A stretch of DNA of 14,553 nucleotides from DASPXY01 sp038227745 (GTDB lineage: Bacteria; Planctomycetota; Planctomycetia; Gemmatales; Gemmataceae): the NCBI GenBank assembly GCA_038227745.1, contig JBBRPS010000175.1, positions 1 through 14,553 on the forward strand. Reading direction: 5' to 3'. A program made the position numbers and the translations under genes. Below the pieces are notes generated by a model. The model was not told where the DNA came from. It saw nothing but the letters and a program-made list of their open reading frames with translations, and made no database searches. Every line of letters starts with the position of its first letter. The stretch's first letter is position 1. This document shows positions 7,465 through 14,553 of the stretch, one piece after another.

Positions 7465-9234
7465 TCAGCGGGAGGCGCCCGGCCTGAGCCAGCGCTCGAA
7501 CCAGGCCAGCATCTCCGCCCGCATCTGCGGCGTGTAGGTGTGGCCGACCTGCGGGTAGAGCACGCTCCGAAAGCGCTCCGGCACGCCCGCCGCCGCGTAC
7601 ACCCGGGCCACCTTCTCCTGCAGCACCTTGATGCCGTCCGCCGGCGAACCGGCGTCCAGCTCCCCCGTCAGCGCCAGGAACGGCCGCGGCGCGATCAGCG
7701 CCAGCACGCCCTCGCTGTCGAAGTGCTTCAGCAGGCCGTAGGTGAAGTAGTAGACGCCGTGCTGGCGGAGTTGGCCGTGCTCGATCAGGTTGCGGTAGCG
7801 CGTGAGGCAGGCGACCCCCACGGCCGCGGCAACGCGGTCGTCCACGGCCGCCAGCCACCACGCCCGCGTGCTGCCCATGCTCATGCCCGTCGCGCCGATG
7901 CGCTTGACGTCCACCTCGGGCCGGCTGCACAGGTAGTCGAGCGCCACCCGGTCGTCGCGCACGAACATGCCCCACAGCGTCCGCCCCAGCCACAGGTTCA
8001 GCTTGTGCAGGCTCTCCTGCTCGGCGCGCCCCGTCTCCGCAGCGCCCGCTGGCCCGCTGCCCACTCGGTCGCCGTGCCAGTAGGCGTCCGGCGCCAGCAC
8101 GACATAGCCGGCCCGCACGAACACCTCGCCGAGCGACTCCGCGCCGCCGTTCGTGTTCGGAGTGATGACCTGCGTCTTGTCCGGCGTCGAGGAGTGCAGC
8201 CACAGGACCGCCGGCGCCGGCCCCTGCCGCTTCCCAGGGACGAGCAGGAGAGCGCTGACCTCGCCATCGGCGCCGTTGTCGATCGCCACGCGCTCCAGGG
8301 TGTAGTCGCGGCGCAGCTCGCGCGACACCACGCGCGCCCGGAGGGGAGCCGGCCGCGGCGGCAGATCGCCCAGCGACTCGACCACTTTGCTGTACACGTC
8401 GGGCCGCCGCGCCTTCCACGCGGCGGCGCTCGCAGATACCTGGAACTCGCCGAGCCGCAGTTTCTTGAACGCCGGCGGGACGAGGGCGTCGCGCTCCGCC
8501 TCGTCCTTGCGGTAATCGGCCTCGGCCTTCGGGCCGGCCGCGGGCGCCTTGAGCGGCCGGTAGCGCGCCACCATGAGCTGGCGCAGGATGCAGTCGGCGA
8601 CGGCCTCGGCCAGGCGCGCGTTCGCCTCCTTCGTGTAGTGGGTGCCGTCCTTGCCGAGCATCTTCTCCGGGCCGCCCTGCGCGACGACCCAGTGCAGGTC
8701 ATGGACGGGCACGGCGGCATCCTTCATCACGCGCTCGGCGATCTCGTTGTAGCGGCGCACGTCGGCCTCGGAGCGGTCAAAGCCTGCGCCGCGCTTCGCG
8801 TGCCGTTCGTCGAGGATCGGCGTGGTGTTGGCGAACACCAGGGCGGCGCTCGTCTCCTTGCGCAGGCGGGCAACAATGGCGCGGAGGTTAGCGGCATAGC
8901 GCTCCGGTTCGACCTGGTGCGTTTTGGCTTTCCTGGAGAACTTGAGGTCGTGCAGACCGCAGTTGAAGTGGACGAGCATTGGCTGGGCGTCCACGACCGC
9001 TTTGAGGGTCTTGAGGACGTTGGCGCTGTCGCCGCCGTTGGCCGCGCTGCTGACGACGACTGCCTTGCCGGCGAGGCGCTTCGCGACGAGTGGCGCGTAG
9101 CCCATGCGGATCGAGTCGCCGATGAGCACAACCTTCGGCAGGTCGGCTTTGGCGCCGGCCGTGGGCTGCGCGTGGCCCGAGGAGGCGAGGATCAGGACGG
9201 CGGCGAGGCAGAACGTGTAACGGGAGAGCATCAT
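7465..9234 (-). CDS. Secreted SGNH hydrolase fused to alpha/beta hydrolase (predicted carbohydrate or acyl esterase)
   Basis: The protein has 589 aa. Two adjacent ATGs occur at 9234 and 9231; GGAG at 9241-9238 is three bases before the first and six before the second, so the second may be used. A signal peptide is clear at residues 1-22, with likely cleavage after GHA. The first domain (about 33-215) is SGNH/GDSL: GDSIRMGY places the nucleophile at Ser41, ANGGDS follows at 65-70, GLHD at 93-96, and DGTH supplies Asp196/His199. The second domain (about 280-589) is an alpha/beta hydrolase of the dienelactone-hydrolase / acetyl-xylan-esterase type, with GMSMG (Ser452), a likely Asp527 in LTGELDAG and His565 in VGHTY. 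Both catalytic sets look intact, so it probably removes ester groups, perhaps acetyl groups from polysaccharides, outside the cytoplasm. The substrate is inferred, not shown. It lies 129 bp downstream of the vWA gene on the same strand. Confidence 0.9.
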   Translation of the reverse strand: MMLSRYTFCLAAVLILASSGHAQPTAGAKADLPKVVLIGDSIRMGYAPLVAKRLAGKAVVVSSAANGGDSANVLKTLKAVVDAQPMLVHFNCGLHDLKFSRKAKTHQVEPERYAANLRAIVARLRKETSAALVFANTTPILDERHAKRGAGFDRSEADVRRYNEIAERVMKDAAVPVHDLHWVVAQGGPEKMLGKDGTHYTKEANARLAEAVADCILRQLMVARYRPLKAPAAGPKAEADYRKDEAERDALVPPAFKKLRLGEFQVSASAAAWKARRPDVYSKVVESLGDLPPRPAPLRARVVSRELRRDYTLERVAIDNGADGEVSALLLVPGKRQGPAPAVLWLHSSTPDKTQVITPNTNGGAESLGEVFVRAGYVVLAPDAYWHGDRVGSGPAGAAETGRAEQESLHKLNLWLGRTLWGMFVRDDRVALDYLCSRPEVDVKRIGATGMSMGSTRAWWLAAVDDRVAAAVGVACLTRYRNLIEHGQLRQHGVYYFTYGLLKHFDSEGVLALIAPRPFLALTGELDAGSPADGIKVLQEKVARVYAAAGVPERFRSVLYPQVGHTYTPQMRAEMLAWFERWLRPGASR

Positions 9235-9248
9235 GGTCTCCGGCAGCC

Positions 9249-9263
9249 CCCGCCGTTAGCGGG
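9249..9263 (-). promoter_or_regulatory. Short hairpin in the leader just upstream of the double-hydrolase ribosome binding site
   Basis: cccgc (9249-9253) and gcggg (9259-9263) form a perfect 5-bp stem around a cgtta loop. It lies seven bases upstream of the GGAG ribosome binding site at 9241-9238. It could modulate access to the start, or be a copy of a common short GC-rich palindrome. A stem this short may also be chance in such GC-rich DNA. Confidence 0.25.
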
Positions 9264-9306
9264 AGGCCTGGGAAAGGGATCCGCAGCCACTGCCACTGTG
9301 TATATC

Positions 9307-9330
9307 CCCTGAAGGGCAGCCCTTCCAGGG
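9307..9330. repeat. Imperfect inverted repeat between the vWA gene and the hydrolase gene
   Basis: ccctgaaggg (9307-9316) and cccttccaggg (9320-9330) pair with one bulged base around a cag loop. It starts 34 bases after the stop of the vWA gene in the minus direction. No T-tract follows on the minus strand, so it is not a canonical terminator. It sits immediately upstream of TATACA (9304-9299, minus strand), a weak -10-like match (4 of 6). A role as operator or RNA-stability hairpin is therefore possible, but neither is shown. Confidence 0.4.
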
Positions 9331-9363
9331 TAGGCGCCTGTCCATGTCCAGTATTCCTTACTG

Positions 9364-12300
9364 TCAGCCTCGTAGCGCCTTCCGCACCAGGCGGGCCACG
9401 ACCACCCCGAAGCGGCGCACGCTCTTGCCCGGGTCGCTCTCCTCCAGCAAGACGTAGTTCGGGAAACAGATCTCCTCCAATGGCCGCACCGCCACCTGCG
9501 CACAGCACATCTTCAGCCGCACGCTCAACCGCCGCACCAGCCCGCGCAGTGCCGCCACCGAACACTCCGTCGGCAGCCCGTCCGAGATCATCACCAGCAA
9601 CTTCGCCTTCCGCCGCGACCCCACCGCCGCCTGCGCCGCGTGCCACAGTCCCGCCGCGTCGTTGTTGCCGCCGCCGGCATACAACCCATGCACCGCACAA
9701 CGCGCCGCGTCACCCGCGTCGAAGATCGTTTGGTCCGTGAAGCCGAACAGGCGCACGTCGATGCTGTCCAGGCCGCGCGCCGCCTCCGCCAGCAGCACGC
9801 CGAACAGCTTCGCCTTCTCGATGTTCTCCCCCGCCTGCATCGACCCCGAACAGTCGATCGCGATCCCCAGGAACAGGTCCGCCACCACCTGCTGCTGCCG
9901 CGCGATCAGCACGCGCGGGTCGTTCCGCGTCATCAGCGCCTGTACGCGCGTCCGGTCGAAGTTCTTGCCCTGCACCCGGAACCGCTGCGGTCGCATCGTC
10001 AGGCCCAGCTCCGACAGGTAACGGCGCATCGCTCGCGCCGGCCGCGCCACCTGCCGCGCGTACCGCGCGTGCTCCGCCGGATCGAACTCGAGCGGAGTCA
10101 CGTTTGGAATCGTCTCGAAGCGCTCCTCCTCCGACACGTTGATCCACAGCTTGCCGCTCGTCTTGCCGTCCTTCACCGGTCCCGGACTTTTCCGCGGGTT
10201 CAGGATGCGCTCCACCTCGTCCTGGATCTCGCCGTTCGTCAGCCCCTCGCCCTCCTCCAGCAATTCCGAGCTGTCGCCGCCGGCGCAGCTGTCCTGCCCC
10301 ATCGACATCAGCACCTGCGTCTCGGCGCCGAAGATCTCGCGCAGCTTCTTGCCGATCGCGTACAGCTCCTCCATCGACGACTGGCGGAACTTGCCGCGGA
10401 ACAGCGCCAGGCCCTCGGCGACCTTGGGGTCGTGATGGCGGTTGCCCAGGCCCATGCGCAGGGCGCGGAAGAAGCGCGCGAAGCTCATACCCGCCTTCTC
10501 CATCTCCAGCAGGAGGCGGCCGCTCTGCACCCCCACCCGCCCCGGCCGCCTGGCCACGTTCAGCCGCGTCGCCGTCAGCACCTCGAACGCCCGCCCCTGC
10601 AGACTGTCCAGCAGCGTCTCCACCGCGATCTCGCGCTCGGCGTGCTGGAAGGCGTAGGCGCCCAGCTTCTTCAACTTGTCGCCCAGGTCCTCGCTGCGGG
10701 CGCGCAGGTTCCGCTCCAGGTGTTCGTCGGACACCAGGTTCAGCAGGCGGAACAGGCCCTCCTTCTCCGCCCGCTGCCACACCGCCTCCGCCCCGTCCGC
10801 CTTGTGGTACATGTGGTGTCCGAATTCGTGGACGATCAGTCCCTGCACCGTCTCGCGGCCGTTCGCCTCGCCGCGCAGCAGCGGCAGCGGATTGATGTAC
10901 ACCTTGTTCTGCGTGAACCGCGTGTAGCCGAGCTGGTCGCCCGCGATCATCTCGACGCCGAACAGCTTGCCCGTCAGTTCGCGGCCCTGCTGCACGCCCC
11001 ACGCGAACGTCTCGGCGACCTGGCGCAGCTTCCGCGACCGCGCCCGGCTCGGCCCCAGCGCCGCCAGCACGCTCGTCCGGACTGCGTCGCTCGTGGCCTC
11101 GCTCAGCAGCCGCGCGTAAGCGTCGGCGCGCGCCGCGGCGTCCACGCCGTCCGCCCCGAGCAGGTCGAACAGCACGCGCTCCGAGAACGCCGACGGGCCG
11201 ACCACCAGCGCCGCCGTCACCGCCGCCTCGACCAGGGCCGGGTCGGCGCCGCGCAGCAGCCCCGGTGTCTGCGGGCTCTTCGCGCCGTACTCGTTCTCCA
11301 GCAGCAGCGGGAAGGCCGATTCCTCGCCGTGGCCGTGCAGCCACGCCGCCGCCTGCAGCCGCAGCTCGCGCATCCGCCCCGTCCCTGCCTGGAGGAACGC
11401 GAGCAGCGCCTGGCGCGTCTTCTCATCGAAGCGCGCCTTTGCGGTCAGGCGGCGGACGGCCGGGGCGTAGGCGTGCGGGTGCGGCGACAGCGCCAGGCGC
11501 AGACTGAGCTGCCGCTCCGGCACGCCTGCCTCGATCAGCTCGCGCCAGTGCTCCGGCCGGAACCACGACTGCGGTGCCTCGGCGCAGGCGGCGTCGAGCA
11601 GCACCTCCAGGAATCGCTTCTCGCCGCGCTTCAGCAGGCCCAGGCCGGACAGGAAGCGCAGGTGCGGCGGACGCGACGGGTCGGCGACGAACGTGCGCAG
11701 GCCCTCCAGCGCGCGGCCCTCCGGCCACAGCGAGACGGTGACCGCCAGGTTGCCGACCAGCGGCGGGGCCGGCGTCCGGCAGAGCAGCTTCCCGAGGCGG
11801 GCGACGCCGATCTCGCCCATCTCCAGCAGCCGCAGCGCCGCCTCGTCCACGATCGCGTCGTCCTCGAGGCCGCACCACTCCTCGAGCTGGTCGAGATCGA
11901 CGCAGATGCGCACGCGCGGCAGGATCTCCGCGCGCCGCGCCGAAGGCGGCCGGCGCCGCGGGGCGGTGGAGGCGCCCAGCCCGGTGGCGTCCACCCAGAA
12001 CTGCAAGATGCGCCGCACCTCGTCGGTCAGGTCGGGCAGGCGCGCCGCCACCTCCTTCTTCCACTCGCGCAGCAGGTCCGGCGCCGCGGCGCCCTCGTGC
12101 AGCACTACGAGGATGCGCGCCGCCACGTCGCCCAGGTCGGCCTCCAGTGTGTCGATCAGCACCGCGCCGAGATCCTCGGTGCAGGACGCCTGGAAGCGCT
12201 CCTTGTCGCGCCAGCGCCAGATGCCCAGCAGCAGCGCCACCGCCTCCCACATGCGCCGACCCAGCACCTTCGCGGGCAGAGAGCGTGCGAACATCAGCGC

Positions 12301-14460
12301 CCCGGACAGGTTGCCGGGCCACAGGGCTTCGAGCTGCGCGTGGAAGGCGAAGTTGTGCCCCTCCCACTTGTAGAACCAGACGTGGCCCAGCAGCGGCAGC
12401 TTCTTCTCGGGCAGCCACAGGCGCACCGCCCGCTCGTCGAGCTGTCGCAGGAAGGCCTCGTCGTCGGTGCCGTAGCGGGCGAACTGTTCGGCGACCTGCT
12501 CGACGGGGTCGTGGCAGGCGAGCAGCGCGACGCAGAGCTGCAGGTGCGGCGCGGGCGGGGCCGGCCGGCGCGACAGGGCCGTCGCCAGGCCGACCGTCGG
12601 CGTGCGCAGCAGCTCGCGCACGACCAGCTCGCGGTGGAGCACGTCCTCGGCGCAGCTGCCCAGGATGCGCTTCCCCTGCTCCGACAGCTTCACCATCTCC
12701 AGGGCGGAGCGGCTCTCCTGCGGCGCGGCGGGTTCCTTCGCGGCGAGGCGCTTCCGCGCCCAGGAGCTGGCCTCGGAGTCGGCGTGCCAGGCGAGGGCGT
12801 GGGCGAGCTGCAGCTCCTTGCCGTAGGGGAAGCCGGGGCACCAGGCGACGGCGACGAGCAGCTTGCGCAGGGCCGGCCCCTTGAGATTCGCGATCTCCCG
12901 GGTGAGGACCTCGCCGTCGAGGGCCCGCGCGATTTCGCCGAGCATCCGGGTGCCGAGGGTGAACTCTTCGGGCGCCGGCAGCGCCAGCCAGGCGGCGAAG
13001 AACTCGGCGAGCGCTCCGCGCGCGACCTTCTCCCCGAGGATGCCGCCGAGGCAGCGGATCTTGTTCTCCGACAGAGTCAGGCCCGGTTTGCCCGCCATCC
13101 CGGCCAGCTCCGCGAAGACCTCGACCGCCGCCCGGTTGTCGAGCGGGTCGAGGAAGTGGAGGGCGTCGGCGGTGACGGCGTGGACCAGCAGGGCGTTGAG
13201 GAAGCCGCGGCCGTGGTGGCGCCTTTTGCCGATCTCGTTGATCAGGAATTGCCGCCCCCTGGCGGAATCGTCGGCGTGGCAGAGGAAGGGGGCCGAGCCC
13301 TCCATGTCCTCCAGGAAGGCGTCCACGACGCGATCGAGGCCGACCCATTCCTGCAGGCGTCCATAGGGGTTGCGGTGGACCAGGTGGAGCAGTCCACCGA
13401 CCGCCCACAGATCGAGGTTGCCCGACGGCCGACGAAATACGTCGGCGTCGAGGAGGAGGCGGACTTCCTCGTCGGACCGTTTCGGGCAGCGCGTGCCCAG
13501 GGCGTAGAAACCGGCGATGGCCCGCGCACACTGCGCGCGCGGGATCCAGGCATGGGTCAGCATCGCGGGGTGGAAGGCGGCGCAGATCTCGGCGGCGCGC
13601 TCGTTCCAGCCGCCGTGCCGTGCGGCGGCGGCGAGGAGGGCAGCGGCGACGCGCCGGACCGCCTCCTGCGCGGCGCTCGACATGCCGCCGCGTATCTTCT
13701 TGAAGAACTTGTCGGTGTCCTGAGCATGCTGGGCATCGCCGTCGTGGTCCGGCGCCCAGAACAGGTCGAGCGTGTCATCGAGGGAGTCAGCGGGCAGGCC
13801 GGCGCGGAGCCGTTTGCCGCCGTCGGCGCGGGCGGCGTGGGCCAGGATCTCGCCCACCTGTTCGTCGTCGCGAAAGGGACAACGGGCCAGGCCCCTGAGC
13901 AGCGCCGCCCAGGACATGGCCGCCAGCAGCGACCGGGCGGTGGCACGCGGCAGGAGGTTGCGGCGCAGGTTGTCGAAGATGAGTGGCAGGAGGTGGTCCG
14001 GGGCGGCCTCACCCTGGAGGCGCGGGAGGAGGTCGGCAGCGCAGGCGGGGTCGGGCAGGAGGTAGAGGGCGTACCACTGCGGTGCGGGCGAGTCCTTGGC
14101 GAGGGCGGCGAAGCGGCGCACCTCCGCGTCGGGGTGGAACAGGGCGTGAACCCAGCGCGGCGGGTCGTGGGCGGCGGCCTGGCGCAGGGCCTCGGCGGCG
14201 GCGCGGCGCACCGGCAGTTCCGGGGCGTGGAGCAGGCGCACGATCTGCCGGAACGCGAGCGCGCCGGCGGCCTCGCGCAGGCACATCACCGCCGCGGCGC
14301 GCACCTCGGCGTCCTCATGGGTGAGGGCACGCGGCAGCACGCCGAGGAACGGCAGGCGCTCGCGCAGCGACAGCCCGGCCAGCTCGCGCAGCGGGGGAAC
14401 GAGCTCAACCGCGGCGGGGCTGTCCTGCCGCAGCAGTGTCCAGAGGTGCAGGTCGTTCAT
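9364..14460 (-). CDS. HEAT-like repeat / zincin-like metallopeptidase / CobT-like vWA domain giant protein
   Basis: The protein has 1698 aa from ATG at 14460 (MNDLHLWTLL). The frame is open further upstream, through ATG 14523 to the window edge. 14460 is preferred because GGTGAG lies 9-10 bases before it and the extension is arginine-rich. Residues about 1-1120 are alpha-helical and HEAT-like, clearest at residues 40-140 (AEVRAAAVMCLREAA, LPVRRAAAEALRQAA). HEFGHH at 1211-1216 is an intact HExxH zinc motif, with DEHLE at 1245-1249, in the position of the EDxRIE-type motif of CobT/NorD relatives. An acidic stretch (about 1397-1420) leads to a CobT-like vWA domain with a complete MIDAS: DCSGS at 1536-1540, Thr1575 in GFTDQ and Asp1627 in ISDG. 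There is no signal peptide or membrane segment, so it is probably cytosolic. Related proteins often partner MoxR-type AAA+ ATPases as chaperone- or chelatase-like machines; none is in the window. The substrate is unknown. Confidence 0.9.
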   Translation of the reverse strand: MNDLHLWTLLRQDSPAAVELVPPLRELAGLSLRERLPFLGVLPRALTHEDAEVRAAAVMCLREAAGALAFRQIVRLLHAPELPVRRAAAEALRQAAAHDPPRWVHALFHPDAEVRRFAALAKDSPAPQWYALYLLPDPACAADLLPRLQGEAAPDHLLPLIFDNLRRNLLPRATARSLLAAMSWAALLRGLARCPFRDDEQVGEILAHAARADGGKRLRAGLPADSLDDTLDLFWAPDHDGDAQHAQDTDKFFKKIRGGMSSAAQEAVRRVAAALLAAAARHGGWNERAAEICAAFHPAMLTHAWIPRAQCARAIAGFYALGTRCPKRSDEEVRLLLDADVFRRPSGNLDLWAVGGLLHLVHRNPYGRLQEWVGLDRVVDAFLEDMEGSAPFLCHADDSARGRQFLINEIGKRRHHGRGFLNALLVHAVTADALHFLDPLDNRAAVEVFAELAGMAGKPGLTLSENKIRCLGGILGEKVARGALAEFFAAWLALPAPEEFTLGTRMLGEIARALDGEVLTREIANLKGPALRKLLVAVAWCPGFPYGKELQLAHALAWHADSEASSWARKRLAAKEPAAPQESRSALEMVKLSEQGKRILGSCAEDVLHRELVVRELLRTPTVGLATALSRRPAPPAPHLQLCVALLACHDPVEQVAEQFARYGTDDEAFLRQLDERAVRLWLPEKKLPLLGHVWFYKWEGHNFAFHAQLEALWPGNLSGALMFARSLPAKVLGRRMWEAVALLLGIWRWRDKERFQASCTEDLGAVLIDTLEADLGDVAARILVVLHEGAAAPDLLREWKKEVAARLPDLTDEVRRILQFWVDATGLGASTAPRRRPPSARRAEILPRVRICVDLDQLEEWCGLEDDAIVDEAALRLLEMGEIGVARLGKLLCRTPAPPLVGNLAVTVSLWPEGRALEGLRTFVADPSRPPHLRFLSGLGLLKRGEKRFLEVLLDAACAEAPQSWFRPEHWRELIEAGVPERQLSLRLALSPHPHAYAPAVRRLTAKARFDEKTRQALLAFLQAGTGRMRELRLQAAAWLHGHGEESAFPLLLENEYGAKSPQTPGLLRGADPALVEAAVTAALVVGPSAFSERVLFDLLGADGVDAAARADAYARLLSEATSDAVRTSVLAALGPSRARSRKLRQVAETFAWGVQQGRELTGKLFGVEMIAGDQLGYTRFTQNKVYINPLPLLRGEANGRETVQGLIVHEFGHHMYHKADGAEAVWQRAEKEGLFRLLNLVSDEHLERNLRARSEDLGDKLKKLGAYAFQHAEREIAVETLLDSLQGRAFEVLTATRLNVARRPGRVGVQSGRLLLEMEKAGMSFARFFRALRMGLGNRHHDPKVAEGLALFRGKFRQSSMEELYAIGKKLREIFGAETQVLMSMGQDSCAGGDSSELLEEGEGLTNGEIQDEVERILNPRKSPGPVKDGKTSGKLWINVSEEERFETIPNVTPLEFDPAEHARYARQVARPARAMRRYLSELGLTMRPQRFRVQGKNFDRTRVQALMTRNDPRVLIARQQQVVADLFLGIAIDCSGSMQAGENIEKAKLFGVLLAEAARGLDSIDVRLFGFTDQTIFDAGDAARCAVHGLYAGGGNNDAAGLWHAAQAAVGSRRKAKLLVMISDGLPTECSVAALRGLVRRLSVRLKMCCAQVAVRPLEEICFPNYVLLEESDPGKSVRRFGVVVARLVRKALRG

Positions 14461-14553
14461 GGCGGTCGTCTCACCGGGGCGCCGCCGGCACAGGCGGAAA
14501 CGCGGCGCCCTCTGGTCCGCCATGATACTGCATGGTCGCCCGGCGGCGTAGAA
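14461..14553 (-). other. Upstream region of the vWA gene; possible 3' end of a preceding minus-strand gene
   Basis: All three minus-strand frames are open at the window edge. One ends at TGA 14473-14471, ten bases before ATG 14460. Another ends at TGA 14459-14457, overlapping that ATG as ATGA. The third continues into the vWA protein. Either terminating frame would suit the end of an upstream operon gene, but under 100 bases are visible, too few to show coding. TATCAT (14529-14524) resembles a -10 box (5 of 6), with no good -35 visible. Confidence 0.3.

Noticed and set aside
7366..9312. Long plus-strand open frame (about 648 codons) opposite the double hydrolase
   Set aside because: The opposite strand carries a signal peptide and two intact catalytic sets; this frame shows only low-complexity R/H/A-rich sequence.
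9710..11344. Second long minus-strand frame inside the vWA gene
   Set aside because: It overlaps the zincin and vWA motifs of the real frame, has low-complexity composition and no recognisable domain.
11423..13531. Long minus-strand open frame (about 700 codons) within the vWA gene in another frame
   Set aside because: Composition is almost entirely R, G, A and P, and it overlaps fully with a better-supported gene on the same strand.
14461..14523. Longer N-terminus of the vWA protein starting at ATG 14523
   Set aside because: The 21 extra residues are arginine-rich, no ribosome binding site precedes this ATG and it lies next to a -10-like TATCAT. The ATG at 14460 is better placed, although the longer form cannot be excluded.

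Overview
This window is GC-rich and densely coding. It most likely comes from a planctomycete of the Gemmataceae type (Gemmata, Fimbriiglobus and relatives). That placement is inferred from a very large secreted-type protein combining cadherin-like repeats, group-3 Ig-like repeats and C-terminal DUF4214-type repeats, from an SGNH hydrolase fused to an alpha/beta hydrolase, from large HEAT/vWA proteins, and from strong GC bias at third codon positions. No rRNA, tRNA, CRISPR array, transposase or phage gene is visible.

Layout. Bases 2-4624 (+) hold the 3' part of a giant surface or secreted repeat protein whose 5' end lies outside the window. A perfect 28-bp inverted repeat (4653-4715) sits in the gap before the next gene. 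Bases 4762-6171 (+) encode a TPR protein with a cysteine-rich C-terminal zinc-binding-like tail. It converges on three minus-strand genes. In transcription order these are: a 1698-aa HEAT-like / zincin-like (HEFGHH) / vWA protein (14460-9364), a secreted double hydrolase (9234-7465), and a zinc-ribbon protein with about eight membrane helices (7243-6224). The gaps between the minus-strand genes (129 and 221 bp) are long enough for separate promoters, and a plausible sigma-70-like promoter precedes the membrane-protein gene.

How the genes may work together. The repeat protein and the double hydrolase both look exported and could act at the cell surface or on extracellular polysaccharide, but nothing links them directly. 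The HEAT-zincin-vWA protein resembles CobT/NorD-type partners of MoxR-family AAA+ ATPases. Such an ATPase is not in the window. If present, it could lie just upstream, beyond base 14553, where the reading frames are compatible with an operon junction. The TPR and membrane proteins have no assignable pathway. The most interesting candidates for new biology are the HEAT-zincin-vWA protein, the TPR-zinc-tail protein, and the perfect palindrome.
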